From Clavulina sp. PMI_390 (Eukaryota > Basidiomycota > Agaricomycetes > Cantharellales > Hydnaceae): DNA of 64,000 bases. A program made the translations under genes and the position numbers. The notes beneath the pieces were generated by a model. That model saw only the letters and a list, made by a program, of their open reading frames with translations, was not told the DNA's origin and did no database searches. Location: NCBI GenBank assembly GCA_015039315.1, contig WIDE01000004.1:554112-618111 (forward strand). Direction: 5' to 3'. This document shows, piece by piece, positions 52,853 through 64,000 of the stretch. Position 1 is the stretch's first letter; the number at the start of each line of letters is the position of its first letter.

Positions 52853-54424
52853 ATCTCTGGACTCACTATACACGCGGGTATAGCCAGCACATTACCGCCC
52901 AGAGCAATATGAATCCTAAGGGCTATTTGTCTATTGTAGCTATTAGAGCAATATATTTCTCTTTCGGGGTTTACTACTCTTCTGAGAGAGCACCACCCAA
53001 CTCAATATGTTGCTCTCGCAACATACAAGCAAATGGATGCATCAAATCTCACCTGAAAGGGTTCTGCTTTCAGGAATTGCGTCAGCGCTCGAAGCCCGGA
53101 CCTCCTCCATCTGTTAATATATCGCGCCATACCACGGAGACGAGCTTATACCCGGCCCAAGCATATAACCAGAGTCGCCAGAGTAGCTCGAAGCCTTATT
53201 CTTGCGGCAATCAAGGGCTCATTTGTTTTCTGATAGAGTGCCTATATAATTTTCATTCTTCTGAGTCCCCGATATACAGTGGCCTACCCGGCTGATGGTT
53301 CGTCGCTGAGTTCGCCCCTGATCTTCCTTCGATACCAGAAGGCCACTTTCCTATCTCCTGGTACTATCGGTACATCACGAAAGCGATAGCGGGGTAAAGG
53401 CGCGTCGATATCAATGGTTAGGCCGGCCCTGTGACTTCTCGACTAGCGTTCATAATTGTAGCCTAATTATACCAACGGCGCAGCCGAGTGTCTCATCAAA
53501 AGCCAAGGTTCCCGAAGATCACCCCTACTCGAGGCCTTGGTAGGGTTTCCGGCTTCAAGAGCCCCGAGTCTCGTACTAATAGGAGAGTCTGCGTTGAGGG
53601 CGGCCATAGTTTAACAACTCTTGTGTTATTCGCCTTTCGTACGCCGCAATTTTTCTTTTTACCGAGCGATATGGTAGCTATGTAAACCATATTATAGAAA
53701 TGGCATTCCCAAGCCAGTAATGCCATGGTTCCCGTCCGGGATTTCCTTTATGAACGTCCTTGCGTACCTAAAAATACCTACTGGCCAGAAAGGCACCTTG
53801 TACCATGGCGACACGACCCCCTTGGATTTCCGGAACGAAATTTCCCGCACTTCACGTGATGATATTACGCACTAGTGGTAACAGATCCAGAAGCTTAGCG
53901 GCCACTCCTGCTCACCGACAAGCACGGGCCTGCACTGACACCACTCCCCGACTTGCTCGCAGCGATGGCCTTGATGCACGACAGTAGTAGCGGCTCTCGG
54001 TGGTCTGGCTGATTGCGAGGCAACTAATTCCTCCCTATACAGTCATCTTGTGGGGATGGCGCATACAAACTTTGTCTTGCTTCGACTGCTTCCGCGCCCC
54101 CTCGTCCGACTTTGAGAGGCTTGGTCTCGTCTAAGGTTGATTGAGAGCGTGAGCACTACTCAGAACTAGGCTTTCATGACCCCATGGGTGTCGAAAACCT
54201 CGACCAGTCTCTAGTTTGCCATTTGTGATAGGATTCCATGAATGAAATGCTGTTTTGTTGCCCGTTGGTGACACTGGTCACACCAACTGTCTCTGTCGTT
54301 CTCCGGCTTTTCCGACCTCCATGCAGAAGTAACGCCTGAAGGATGTCTTTTTCTCTCCCTCTAAGTGGGGTTCGAATTCCTCAGCGCCAGCGCCAGCATC
54401 TCACACTCAGAGGGAATCGCCTCC
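52853..54424. other. Intergenic: S53 3' flank and methyltransferase promoter
   Basis: 1.57 kb, partly AT-rich, with no recognisable gene. Two short perfect hairpins lie at 53006-53025 (8-bp arms) and 53054-53074 (7-bp arms). Its composition differs from the flanking coding sequence and suggests old repeat-derived DNA, but I found no terminal repeats or transposase motif. Confidence 0.55.
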
Positions 54425-55793
54425 ATGTCTCTATTTGATACTGCGCCTACTCGCTCGATCCCTTTAGCATTCGGGGCCTCGATCCCTACTATCGTGCTCG
54501 ATGGAGGCATGGGCACTGCTCTCGAATTGATGGGGCACGACATTGCCTCGTCTCCCCTTTGGTCCGCCTCTATGCTAGAGAGAGACCCCGAGTCCGTGTT
54601 GAATGCGCACTCTGCTTTCCTCGCTGCTGGTGCTGATATAGTTATTACAAACACGTATGCATGTCCATCGCCAGAAACTGCAATCTCTCCGCGTTTCGAC
54701 TGATTATTCTGTTTCCAGGTACCAGGCATCCTCTGAACAGTTTGCCAGAGCGGGCACTAATCCTGCGATAGTACCTGATATCTGTCGATCTGCGGTAAGA
54801 ATCGCTGCCGAAGCTCGACGCCGACACCTTCTCCTCAAAGGGTCTTCCGCCACCCCACCAAAGATAGCCTTATCAGTGGGGCCCTACGGTGCCACTCTCC
54901 CCTCCGCTGAAGAATACGACGGCATGTATCCTCCGCCATTTGGGCCTCATGGTGTTCCTCCTCGCGGATCGGCTGGAGCGGCTCAGAGCCCCCCTCCCGC
55001 CCCTTTATCCAACGTGTTCAATGCCGCTCCAACCCCTACCCTAGAGGAAATGGAGCTCGAAAAGCGTGCGGAGGATGCGCTCTACGATTGGCATTTGAAA
55101 CGCATTCGGATATACTCAGATGTACCTGACATCTGGAGCGAGATTGATATCATCGCCTTTGAGACAATCCCCCTGGCTCGCGAAGCCCGAGCAATCCGTC
55201 GTGTCATGACCACACTCTTCCTGGAACACCATGCTGTCAAGCCGTGGTGGATCGCGTTCACGTTCCCGCGTGGCGAGCTCCCTCAGAAGCAGTATATTGG
55301 CGGGCCCCCTATGACTGCCCAGCAGCTTATCGACGCCGTGTATTCGACAGCGAACGAGCTCTTGGTGCCTCCTGCCATCGGAATTAACTGCACGAGTCCT
55401 CCAGCCGTTGCATCGATGATTGTGGGCATGACTTGCGCGATGCTGAATGTGGTTTCCCAATCGCCCATGATCAAGCCTTGGATTGTAGTGTATCCGAACG
55501 GAGGACTCACCTATCAGCCCGGCATTCGAAAGTGGATCGAGTCGGAGGAAGGACGCTCAGGAGAAGACTGGGCAAAAGGAGTTATTGAGTCAGTCGGGAG
55601 TAGCCTGAGTCGCGTTGCCGAGGGCCCAGGTGATGGTAAACCCCTCCCTTGGTCAGGGGTCATTCTCGGAGGTCCGTTGCGGGCTGAGCTATTGGCCGAA
55701 ATTAGTTTCTAACCCTTCTCTGTTGCTATAGGATGCTGTCTTACGGGGCCAACAGAGATTGGACTATTGAGCCAATTTCTCCAGGACGCCTGA
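54425..55793 (+). CDS. Homocysteine S-methyltransferase (Mht1/Sam4 type), 414 aa
   Basis: Transfers a methyl group to homocysteine (usually from S-methylmethionine or S-adenosylmethionine) to make methionine; zinc-dependent TIM barrel. Exons: 54425..54654, 54719..55671 and 55732..55793; phases close. Motifs: IVLDGGMGTALELMG at the start of the barrel, ADIVITNTYQAS, IALSVGPYGA, DIIAFETIPLAREA, IGINCTSP (first Zn cysteine), IVVYPNGG, and VILGGCCLTGP (the two C-terminal Zn cysteines), created by the last splice junction. A Pro/Ala-rich insertion (about FGPHGVPPRGSAGAAQSPPP) lengthens it relative to the ~325-residue yeast enzymes. ATG 54425 is the first ATG in frame. The donor of intron 2 (GTCCGT) is weak but is needed to reach GGCC. 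Confidence 0.9.
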
Positions 55794-56282
55794 CGCCCCA
55801 TCGCGTTCGTACGGAAGAGTTATGGTCGGAGGATGTTGCTACTGGGATGCTTCCTTGCGGATATCGGTGGCGTGTGTCAACCAAGGTGGACATATTCTCT
55901 AGGCTTCGTGGGAGAGATGCGGCGAGCGGCTCCCAAATCGATGCCGTCTAACCCTACTACTCCTGGCCATCACTAGTACTTTGTGTAAATCTTTTGGCTT
56001 ATAAAGTTGTGTGTATGAACTAGCCGCTGGCGAAGGCGGAATAATGGCACCATCTCTCGCGAAAGCTAGTGAATCTTGAGGAACTTATGCGCACAAACTC
56101 AATTTGCCGCCTCCTGCTTTGTCCTTCTTCATTGACTCTCCAACAATGTGTAGGACATCAAGTTGAGATCTCGGCTCCCAGTCTGTCTGGGTTGTCGTGG
56201 GAAGCGTGACAAGCGCTTCATACTGGTGTAGTTCTGCGACTCCTCCCTTGTTCACCACCCCCGGCCACCTACCTAGCCCACA
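55794..56282. other. Intergenic: methyltransferase 3' flank and RPS27 promoter
   Basis: 489 bp. It contains the 3' flank of the methyltransferase and the leader of RPS27, with a pyrimidine-rich stretch just before its ATG (about 56240-56270). No other gene. Confidence 0.65.
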
Positions 56283-56738
56283 ATGGTGAGTAATTTGGTG
56301 GAGAATGTATATACAAGCTCTTGCTAGGAGATGTGCTGAGGTAACTCTGTCCTGTGTCTATAAAGACTTTAGCCGTTGATCTTCTCAACCCATCGGCTGA
56401 GCTGGAGAAAAAGCAGCATAAGCTAAAGCGGCTAGTACAATCCCCCAATTCTTATTTCATGGATGTTAAGTGTCCTGGTGAGCGTGGTGCTGGGCCGTAT
56501 TGAGCCACCTCTGATTATAGGCTCTGGTGTAGGCTGCTTTGCGATTACCACAGTCTTCTCACATGCTGACACCGTCGTGATCTGCGGCTCCTGCACTACC
56601 GTCTTGTGCCAGCCTACTGGTGGCAAGGCGCGCCTCACTGAAGGTGCGCTCTGAGATAAATCACTTACTCTTTGTTCCTCCAAAGTTGATAACTATATGC
56701 ATTCCCCTTCAGGCTCATCTTTCCGCCGAAAGATCTGA
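56283..56738 (+). CDS. RPS27: 40S ribosomal protein eS27, 83 aa
   Basis: Small-subunit ribosomal protein with a C4 zinc finger. Exons: 56283..56285 (the ATG alone), 56366..56477, 56533..56643 and 56713..56738; phases close. The product begins [20 protein letters not shown] and continues [18 protein letters not shown] with the zinc-finger cysteines CPGC ... CGSC. It ends [10 protein letters not shown]; most eS27 proteins have Cys where the first Ser of GSS stands. Length and sequence match the family closely. No single reading frame covers it, so simple ORF searches miss it. A start codon isolated in its own exon is common in fungal ribosomal protein genes and allows intron-dependent expression. 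Confidence 0.95.
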
Positions 56739-59700
56739 GGATCATCATTTTCACCTTCTTCCCCACCTTTTTTGGGCGGATTGGCACTAGCCCACTATAC
56801 CTGAGAGTCGTGTTATTCTGCTTCCATAATGTCAAGTCGTGCTGCACGACTCATCACCTGGGGGAGTCAGCACCTTCGGCTCTCGGCTGCGCTACATCAA
56901 TGACTAGAGCCCCATATGTTGTTTGTACTACTCCCATTCCACCTGGTGCAATAACATGTACTCTTTTGGCCTTCATTTGTCTCAATGCATTTTATCCAGG
57001 TCCTCTGGGTCTCGTCTCGCGAATCGGGAATCGGAGATACCCACTGGCATCGAATTATTCATTGGCCTCTTGTTTTATCCCTGACATAAATGAAAAGCTA
57101 TCGCCAGCGCCCATGCTCTGATCATAGGATAGGCTCTCCTGCGGCCACGTTGTTGTCAGCCAGCTGTCTGCTTCATAGAAGCCCCCGCGAATTTACCCAA
57201 AGGTGGCGATGAGCGCTTATCGTAGCTTTTTTCGAATGCTGTTTATCTCGGCCCCACAACTCCCAGCTCACGGGTTATGCCATTAGACTTCCTCACAATA
57301 TATGCAGGCTCTGAATGACGATCTAGGCGCATTTGGTAGTTTCTAGAAGATAGGCTGGGGCGTGGAGACTGGGCTGTCGCCCCATAATACGATGTGTAAA
57401 CGCCGCACTAATGTGACCAATGGCTGTTGCAGCTGGTCGCCTGCAGCTGAGGAACATAGGTCCTGCTTCTCATCTGTCGGTGACCGCTGGCTGAGAATGC
57501 ACGGCCAGAAAGCTCGCTATGCCATGATGTCACCTTAGAGTTGGGGTCTCCAGTGCCTCGGGAGAGGGATGCTCAGGAGAAGAATCGGTCTCAAACATTT
57601 TGGGTGGCTCCAGGTGATTCCATAGAAGGGGGCAAATCAGCTGCTCTTCCGGAGCTCTTCCCGGGGATCTGCCTTGATATGTAGCGCGCTCCGACAGGGT
57701 ACCCTTTTCCTGCATATTCCTGAAATGCTACCGTGCTGGCTGAGGGAGCGACACGCTTGAACTCCATAGTAGGGGCAGGCAACTCAGTAGAAAGAAGAGG
57801 TAGGGTATTCTCCTGCATCATGCATCCTCCCTGTCTTTTTTCCTCACGAGAGAGTTTGGTCAATACCTTGACCTGTCTGCCACTAGGTCTCATGACCGAC
57901 TGAGGGTTAAAAAAGGGCCGGAGTTGACCGAGTGACGTTGTGGTTGATCCTTGGGATCACTGGCAATACCATTGACGTTGGTGACCCGGCCGTTCCGCCA
58001 GAGCTCTGATCCTTCCATCCGGGCACGTGTCTCCATGGAGTCAAAATCCCTTTATGAGGTGCCGAGGAAGCGAGACGTCGCGACCTTCGCTAGTGAAAGG
58101 AGAAAGATTTGCCACACGTACCGTCACGCGTGACGAGCGCGATGGAGGGGGAGGAATCTAACGCATTTTCTAGTTGGAGAAAGTCAGGTTCATTTCCTTA
58201 ACTGGCGCTTGCTCGTCTCCTATGACGTTACGCCATGTCATAAATCAGCTTGTGGGCCCGTGGGTGGCTTGGGGTCCACATTGCGTCCCTGGAAGCTCTT
58301 GCGCCAACTATTCAGAAAATATTTCCTATCCTCAGCCCCGTAGTAAGGGACGATTCGAGTAATGATGCGATTTGTGGTCACGGTTACCATCCTAGGGGAG
58401 TTTCTCCGAGGTACGCACAGGGCCTTATCGCCTGCTCAATGCCCTGCAGGTCTGTTTTGCAGTGACAAATGCGAGCTGGGCGTGCCTCAATATTTGCTGG
58501 ATAGGGTTGCGTTCCTCGCTATGGTGTGGACCTGAGCTATGCTCGCAATCCTCCTGAGTTTTCGCGATCATTCGCGGGCCGTCCCTGAAAGTATCATATA
58601 CCCATCACTGCATTACATTCCGGGCCGTAGTATTGTTCATGGGCTGTGGCTACAAACTACCGCCAATTCCCCCAGGGGGACAACTGGAAGGGGGAAAAAA
58701 AGGCTCACTGGGGCTCGTATGGGCCCATGGGAAGGACATTGGACCACGGCGTCGGCGCGATTGGCCGGAGAGACATTCAGTCAAGAACACCTGAATGAAT
58801 TCATTAAACGCGGGACCAAGACTGACAATGATTAATATTCCTTCACTGCCCCAAAAGTGTCAAATACTCAGGGATACGGTGTTTGAACGTTGTGGCCAAG
58901 GTGCTATAGGGGCAGGCCATGATGATTCAATACAACAGAGAGCTACTGAATGGACTCTGAACAGAGCTAGACGCAATGGAAGAAGACCAGACCCTCGCAT
59001 GCTCTGCCAGTTCTCTGGGTGTCAGGGACGCCCGACAGGCTACCCTGAGCTCAGGTGGTTTGCAGTGTATTGCGGCCTCAATTTGAGATCGACCGACGGT
59101 TTTGGAACATCCGAAAGTTGGCGCGTGGGATCAGAGGTCTCGTCGGCGGGCGATTGGACAGAATCATCGGCAACGGCAATTCAATACACATCTCTCGATC
59201 TCAGTTACGTGGGTGTTTGTTCTTTAAATTTCGCGCGCACGTCAGTTCACGTCCCTCGGCTCCCCGGCTTGCAACCAATTCCGAATTTGAATGGAGGAAA
59301 GTGGCCATCACACCTACGAGGCGCAATCAGGAGGTCCCCATACTATATCACCCACCCTGTCTATCGAACGCCCGGGCCCAACCTTTGCTCGCTGTGACAG
59401 ACGTCCCGGGGTTCATTGACACGTTGTCGATCACTCGTCATTGACCTCATTGGGCCCGCCTTCCTTGCTCCCCTCTCCCCCACAATGTCATCAACATTGA
59501 TGTAGGTCGTATGGCCGCGCGCCACCCTCCCCCGTTTAGCCCGCTTTTTTTCTCAGGATGCGTCTAGATCTCAGGGTTCAGCTTCTCCAGATTGCTGTAT
59601 TGCTGTAGTGCTGGACAACAGGGAACTTCCACTACTCAATGCCCACACATACTTTGGAGAGAGAAAGAGTTGCCTTCGCCGAGTTGGGACGTTTGAGAAC

Positions 59701-60144
59701 ACCCTATCAGCTCGAATGCGGCGGGCGAACGTTCTCTCCTTGCTTCTCCCCTCCATCATCCCCATCTATCCCAATTCCCCGCTCTCCTCTGACCTCCTTC
59801 CTGACCGCCTTTGATAGCCTGTTGTTTTGCTACTCCTGTGTGTGTATTCAATGAACCCTCTCAGCAATCATCGTCATTCGTCCTCTGTCCTCTCGCCCTG
59901 GATGGGCCAAGCTCATCATCCCATCCAATCGATCGCCAACCACAACACTGTCCCCATCGCTGCACCGTATCCAAATCCACATCTGAATGTTGGATCTTGT
60001 GGGGATAGAGCATACATATCTCCCTCCCCTCGTGGCACAGGTGCCACGGCTTTTCCTGTGTGAGCTTCATTCACCTCATGTGCTAGGAATAAGGGCTTAG
60101 AAGACTGACGATAAGTTGTTGATCGTGCCCCATCTATCACCACG
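56739..60144. other. Gene-poor stretch (3.4 kb) between RPS27 and the Zn2Cys6 gene
   Basis: No gene I can support. Open frames of 100-200 codons occur at 57591-57893 (minus) and 58795-59397 (plus). Both begin with ATG but show no motif, no splice partner and no paralogue here. The stretch has mixed composition and may be degenerate repeat DNA. The last ~300 bp (CT-rich, with an open frame starting MNPLSNHRHSS at 59850) may be 5' UTR or upstream exons of the next gene, although I found no in-frame splice to it. Confidence 0.55.
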
Positions 60145-61995
60145 ATGACCTCGACCTATGACGTGCTTATCTTTCCCCTTCCTAGCCCCCTACACACCCC
60201 TACGTCCCAACCTCATGTTCTCCCCATGACGATTTCTCCAGCCTCACTCCAAATTCCCCATCTAACCATTCCACAATCCTCTCTATCCCCGTATCCTAAC
60301 TCTACCATCGTCACACCAACACCATCTCAACCCATCCATCCCCCGCAGTCCAATCCCATCTCTGGATTAGCACCCACCCACCCGTCTGATTTATCTCATC
60401 CACTTCACCCTCAAAACTTATCTGTGCCCAGCGTGACCCCCCATGTCCCTTGTTCCGCCGCGGCGGAGATCGAATCTTGTGTGTATCGCGCGCCCGCATC
60501 TCTTATCATTATTATCTTTTTCAATCCTTGCTGATACATCACATTAGATCGATCAATATGGGAGCTTATGGATGAAACTGAGGGCTTCATAAGGAGCCTA
60601 TCGGGCCACGATGTTGTCCCGATCGAAGACCCCAACCCGTTTGGTCTTGACCTATCGTGGCAATCGAGACCGGGTGCCACCCACCCAGTATCCACGCAGG
60701 AACCAGTGCTTCCAGAGCCTGGGGGCGAACTATCGGGCCCAGTCGAGGTATCTTCTTCGCCCATCCTCTCGAATGGGAGTACAGTAGAGATTGTGGGAGG
60801 GAGAGACGGAGCAGAGATGACGGGGGTCGGGGCGTTAACTGCTGCGGGTACGATAATAACCCCAGTGGAGCCCGCAAGCTGGCAAGGTGGAAATGATAAA
60901 GATATTCACGTGGTCAAGGAGGAGAGACCATTGCATTCTCGTAGTAGCTACCACTCTCAGCACCTCGATCTCTCTCACATAGCACGGTGTGACCCATCAC
61001 GTCCCACCGCGCCGCAAGATGATACCTCCAGCCGTTCTCCTGCTGGAGAAACCGCAAGCCAACCACTCGATGGTGGCAAGGTCGACACTGATGTGCCTCA
61101 ACCAAGAGGTGCCACCGTTTCGGCTCCGACGGAGCTCGCCGACTCGAACCAGCGCTACGAATTCGCGCCCTCCAGTAGCTCCAGGTCGTCGTCTACGGCC
61201 GTTTCCCCAGCTCCTAAAGCTGAGGCCAGTGAGTTCAGTGGCTCGGAAGACACGGCCTTCCAGGACTCGCCTCCTCTAGACCTTGCCAGCATTGTGAAAA
61301 CGCGTTCACGAAAATCTGCTCGGAAATCCGCCCAATCCAGCAAAATGACCAGTCGAGTACCGAGTCACTTTAAAAAGCGCGGCGCACAGCTCGAGCGGAA
61401 AACATCTTCTGACACAACGTCAAAAACTCCATCTCCTCCGCCACCCTCATCATTTTACTATCCTCGTTCTCCGTCTCCGTACAACCCCGCGCTCCCCCCT
61501 CTTCCCGCCGCCGTCGCACCGACCCCCGCTCCTGGCCCGCAGCCACAAGCCCCTCGCGGCAATGCTGCTCAGGCGCGCGTTGTAAAGCCCGCGCCTGCCC
61601 GCAAGCCGCGCGCTACGAAGCCAGCGGTTGCTGTCCCACGCGTGTCGTCGACTCAACACCCAACGACGGGTCGGCCCAGCAAGGCCTGCGTCTTCTGCCG
61701 TAGGAGGAAAATTGGATGCACTCAATCGGACAGCTCAAAGGACTCGTGCCAGTACGTATTATCCCGCATTTTCTCGCTCGTGGCGTGCTGTGCAGCACTC
61801 GTGTCGTGTCATTCACCACTAACGGAAAACTCGTCATTTCTCGTCCATAGACAATGTCTCGATAGACATATTCCTTGTGAATTCCCTCCTGATGTGCAGC
61901 TCCCACCTACCGCTGCGCCCACTTCCCCAGACTCCTCGGGGCTTGTGATCCGACGCGCTCGTCGTGACCACCGACGAGATTTGCCCGTGTCATAA
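60145..61995 (+). CDS. Zn2Cys6 fungal transcription factor, zinc cluster near the C-terminus (560 aa)
   Basis: Fungal-specific DNA-binding regulator. Exons: 60145..60478, 60548..61751 and 61851..61995; phases close. The binuclear zinc cluster KACVFCRRRKIGC ... DSCQQCLDRHIPCEFP (about C492, C495, C502, C512, C515, C522) is completed across the last intron, which splits it between C512 and C515. Everything before it is low complexity: Pro/Ser/Thr-rich N-terminus, acidic patches, a basic stretch (KTRSRKSARKSAQSSK), a proline run and an AT-hook-like PARKPRATKP just before the cluster. It ends with a basic RRARRDHRRD tail. Gal4-type factors usually carry the cluster near the N-terminus, followed by a fungal_trans domain, which is absent here. 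The start is uncertain; the IWELMDETEGF segment at the second exon is reached by a plausible splice. Confidence 0.8.
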
Positions 61996-62557
61996 TCCTC
62001 CTCCATCACTTTTACCACACCTGAATCTGCCGAGACCTCCACTATACGTCCCTCGCGATTCCTTATGCTTTCTGACTGCTACTCTCGACTCTTTATCACT
62101 GTTTCTCTCACCTATGTTTCACCCACTGCTCCACACGTATTCTTCTAATAGCATCCAAGTTCTTTCTTATTCTGTTAACTCTTTGCATCATGTCTCATTC
62201 CCTGTTTCCTTTTGGATGTTTGTTTCGGACTGCAGTTCGTAGGAATGTGGCTCTCAACTCCCTAATGTGAATTCCCACTTGCTCACCGTAGCCGCCGTAC
62301 TGCATGTTCCTTTTTTGTTACTATGCCTTTTTACGACATATTGTGCTGTAATGGTACCTTTATTACCGTTGGATCCATGCCATCTCCCTCAGCCAGGCCG
62401 TCCATAACCCGTCCACTCATAGGGGGCGCTGTCAATGAGGTGTTTACGTCTGTTGATTTCGACCTACTATTTGGAGGAATCATTCTCCAAGATCGTTTGA
62501 CAGTTAGTCTCGGTCATGGTGCGGAGGCCTGTTGGCCTGACCGCTCAGAGGAGCGGC
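61996..62557. other. Intergenic: Zn2Cys6 3' flank and phospholipase promoter
   Basis: 562 bp. T-rich 3' UTR-like sequence on the left, then the presumed promoter and leader of the phospholipase gene. Nothing else recognised. Confidence 0.6.
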
Positions 62558-64000
62558 ATGCTTCACCAAAGGGTCTCGCGTGGTGTCGTGACTGGGACAA
62601 GACAATTCAGCTCGGCCGGTTCGTGGACCAGACTCGTTGACATCATTGCTCGTGGGCATGAAGGTTGTTGATTGAACCTATTTTCTATGCATAGGTCACA
62701 GGCACGCCTTTTGGTGGCGATGGAGAGGCTCTACTGCTGCGACATTGGGAGCAGGCGTAGCAGCCGCATCGTTTGCGTCGCTTTCTCTGCCGAGATTCAA
62801 GCTCTCGATGCCCAGAACTATTCATTCGGACTCGCAAATGGTGAGCATACTCTATCTGTATCAGGTGATAACGTCAATTGCCTCCGAACTACTCACTCCC
62901 CAGTGTTATTCTACTCATTGCAATAGGGGAATGATGAAGAGACAAAGGAAGCAATCGTGAAACACAACGTAAAGGTGTGTGTTCATTCTCTCTGCAATTC
63001 CAGCTTTTCTTTGATCCCCGACGATCCGACTTAATAGCAAGAAACTCAAAAGGTTAGTATTACATGCTTTTATATCTCACTGGGTTGCTCATAGCTTATC
63101 CTAGGCTGAATGGTCGCTTCCAACATTGCCACTTCCTTCTATTAACCTTTCTCTTCCTTCCCTACCAACTTTCCCTACCCCATCATTCGATCTTCCCAAT
63201 TGGGTCTGGCCAGAAAGCCTCCTTGCATTTCGCGCGACCGTGAATGATCTGCTTCTCGAACTATATGGTGCCGAGGGTTCGTTATTCCACAAGATAACCA
63301 GTACACCTCCCGACCCCACGGTGAATCCTGAATGCTCATGGGACGCAGAAGTGCGGCTGGGAGAGGAGCTTTGTCTCTCAGAGCGTGCGTTCCTGACCAT
63401 GCGACGGCGTCACATGCGACTAGCGCTGGCCAAGCTTTTCGATGTTCCTGTGGAAGCAATCGACGAACGCGATATACCCACCTTGGCTATTGCCGCCAGT
63501 GGGGGCGGCTTGCGCGCAATGTGCAACACGGCCGGTACACTCACTATGCTCAAGGATGCCGGCATCCTCGACTGCGTAACATACATCGCCGGTATCTCGG
63601 GGAGCACATGGAGTATGGGCGCACTCTACTCTGGGGTGGCAGGGCTTGTCAATGGAGTCCCGTCTCCCTTGCTCACTCAAAAACATCTCCAGACGAGAAT
63701 CACGGTACCTTACGTGGATAGCTCGTGAGTTGCCACCGGTTACACTCGGAGCACCTCCTGAACGCCTCTGATCGCTCCATTCCATTTCCAGAGCCCTCGA
63801 TCTATTGACGAAACCTCCCACGAATTCTGTGAGTTTTCTTTTCGAATATTCTCTGAGGCGCAGCTTTTTTGTTTTTATCATCCCCCCTTATTCTAAACGC
63901 TAAGCGATTTCCTGGTACCTTCATGTAGTACCTGTTGACTGGTCTCATACGCAAGGCGACTATCCCACTCACAAACATCTCAATAACGGATATTTACGGC
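62558..64000 (+). CDS. cPLA2-like phospholipase with mitochondrial presequence (5' part, runs off the window)
   Basis: Patatin/lysophospholipase-fold lipase of the cytosolic PLA2 family. Exons: 62558..62651, 62695..62840, 62927..62974, 63038..63052, 63105..63724, 63792..63828 and 63929 to beyond 64000. The N-terminus MLHQRVSRGVVTGTRQFSSA is Arg/Ser-rich and acid-free and contains RQFSS, as in mitochondrial targeting peptides. It is followed by a likely membrane helix (STAATLGAGVAAASFASLSL). Catalytic region in exon 5: ASGGGLRAM (oxyanion loop) and GISGSTW (nucleophile GxSGS). The catalytic aspartate would lie past the window end. The first intron has two possible donors: 62652 gives 43 nt and 62664 gives an implausible 31 nt; both keep frame. 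Exon 4 is a 15-nt micro-exon. It is probably an inner-membrane-attached phospholipase; the location is inference. Confidence 0.85.

Noticed and set aside
52853..53480. Solo LTR or transposon in the S53 downstream DNA
   Set aside because: AT-rich and hairpin-bearing, but I could not find matching terminal repeats, a target-site duplication or any polyprotein motif.
54360..54385. GGTTCGAATTCC resembling a tRNA B-box
   Set aside because: No A-box or cloverleaf upstream; it lies in the leader of the methyltransferase gene.
57591..57893. 101-codon minus-strand open frame beginning MRPSGRQVKV
   Set aside because: True ATG and protein-like composition, but no family resemblance and no convincing splice partners; possibly part of an old repeat.
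58795..59397. 201-codon plus-strand open frame beginning MNSLNAGPRLT
   Set aside because: Longest frame in a gene-poor stretch, but no motif, signal or paralogue; composition like random translation.
62664..62694. 31-nt first intron in the phospholipase gene
   Set aside because: Below the usual minimum intron size; the upstream donor at 62652 gives 43 nt and the same frame.

Overview
The window is nuclear DNA of a filamentous basidiomycete. The genes are dense and rich in introns of roughly 45-70 bp with GT(R)NGY-type donors. Protein content includes Beclin/Atg6, gamma-glutamylcysteine synthetase, polyporopepsin-like and GPI-type aspartic proteases, an S53 peptidase and a Zn2Cys6 factor. An Agaricomycete is likely and a Rhizoctonia-like (Ceratobasidiaceae) origin is my guess; no marker here proves it. 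The sequence is a draft with one run of 482 Ns (31374-31855). I placed all exon joins by eye from splice consensus, reading phase and comparison between paralogues.

Layout. (1) 1-12354, minus strand: four head-to-tail copies of a TPR protein gene with an unassigned ~350-residue N-terminal module. The first copy is cut by the window edge, the second carries a one-base frameshift, the third is intact and the fourth has lost ~57 codons in frame. (2) 12774-21104: conserved housekeeping genes, namely ATG6 (+), GSH1 (-) and a Ymc1-type mitochondrial carrier (-). (3) 21788-33768: four copies of an FHA-domain Ser/Thr kinase of the Chk2/Rad53/Cds1 type, in orientations + - - +. Only the last has the long basic C-terminal tail; one copy keeps a decayed remnant of that tail and one is frameshifted. 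The promoters of the group lie in a repeated intergenic segment present three times. (4) 35117-52852: a secreted-peptidase neighbourhood with three GPI-type A1 aspartic proteases, one polyporopepsin-like A1 protease and one S53 sedolisin, plus a disordered protein of unknown function. (5) 54425-64000: homocysteine S-methyltransferase, ribosomal protein eS27, a 3.4 kb gene-poor stretch, a Zn2Cys6 regulator with its zinc cluster at the C-terminal end, and the 5' part of a mitochondrially targeted cPLA2-like phospholipase.

There is no operon logic. The common theme is local duplication: three families (TPR genes, FHA kinases, aspartic proteases) have expanded side by side and show typical decay, including frameshifts, lost tails, intron gain or loss and copied promoters. 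The best candidates for undescribed biology are the TPR array with its unnamed N-terminal module and the kinase cluster with its duplicated promoter.
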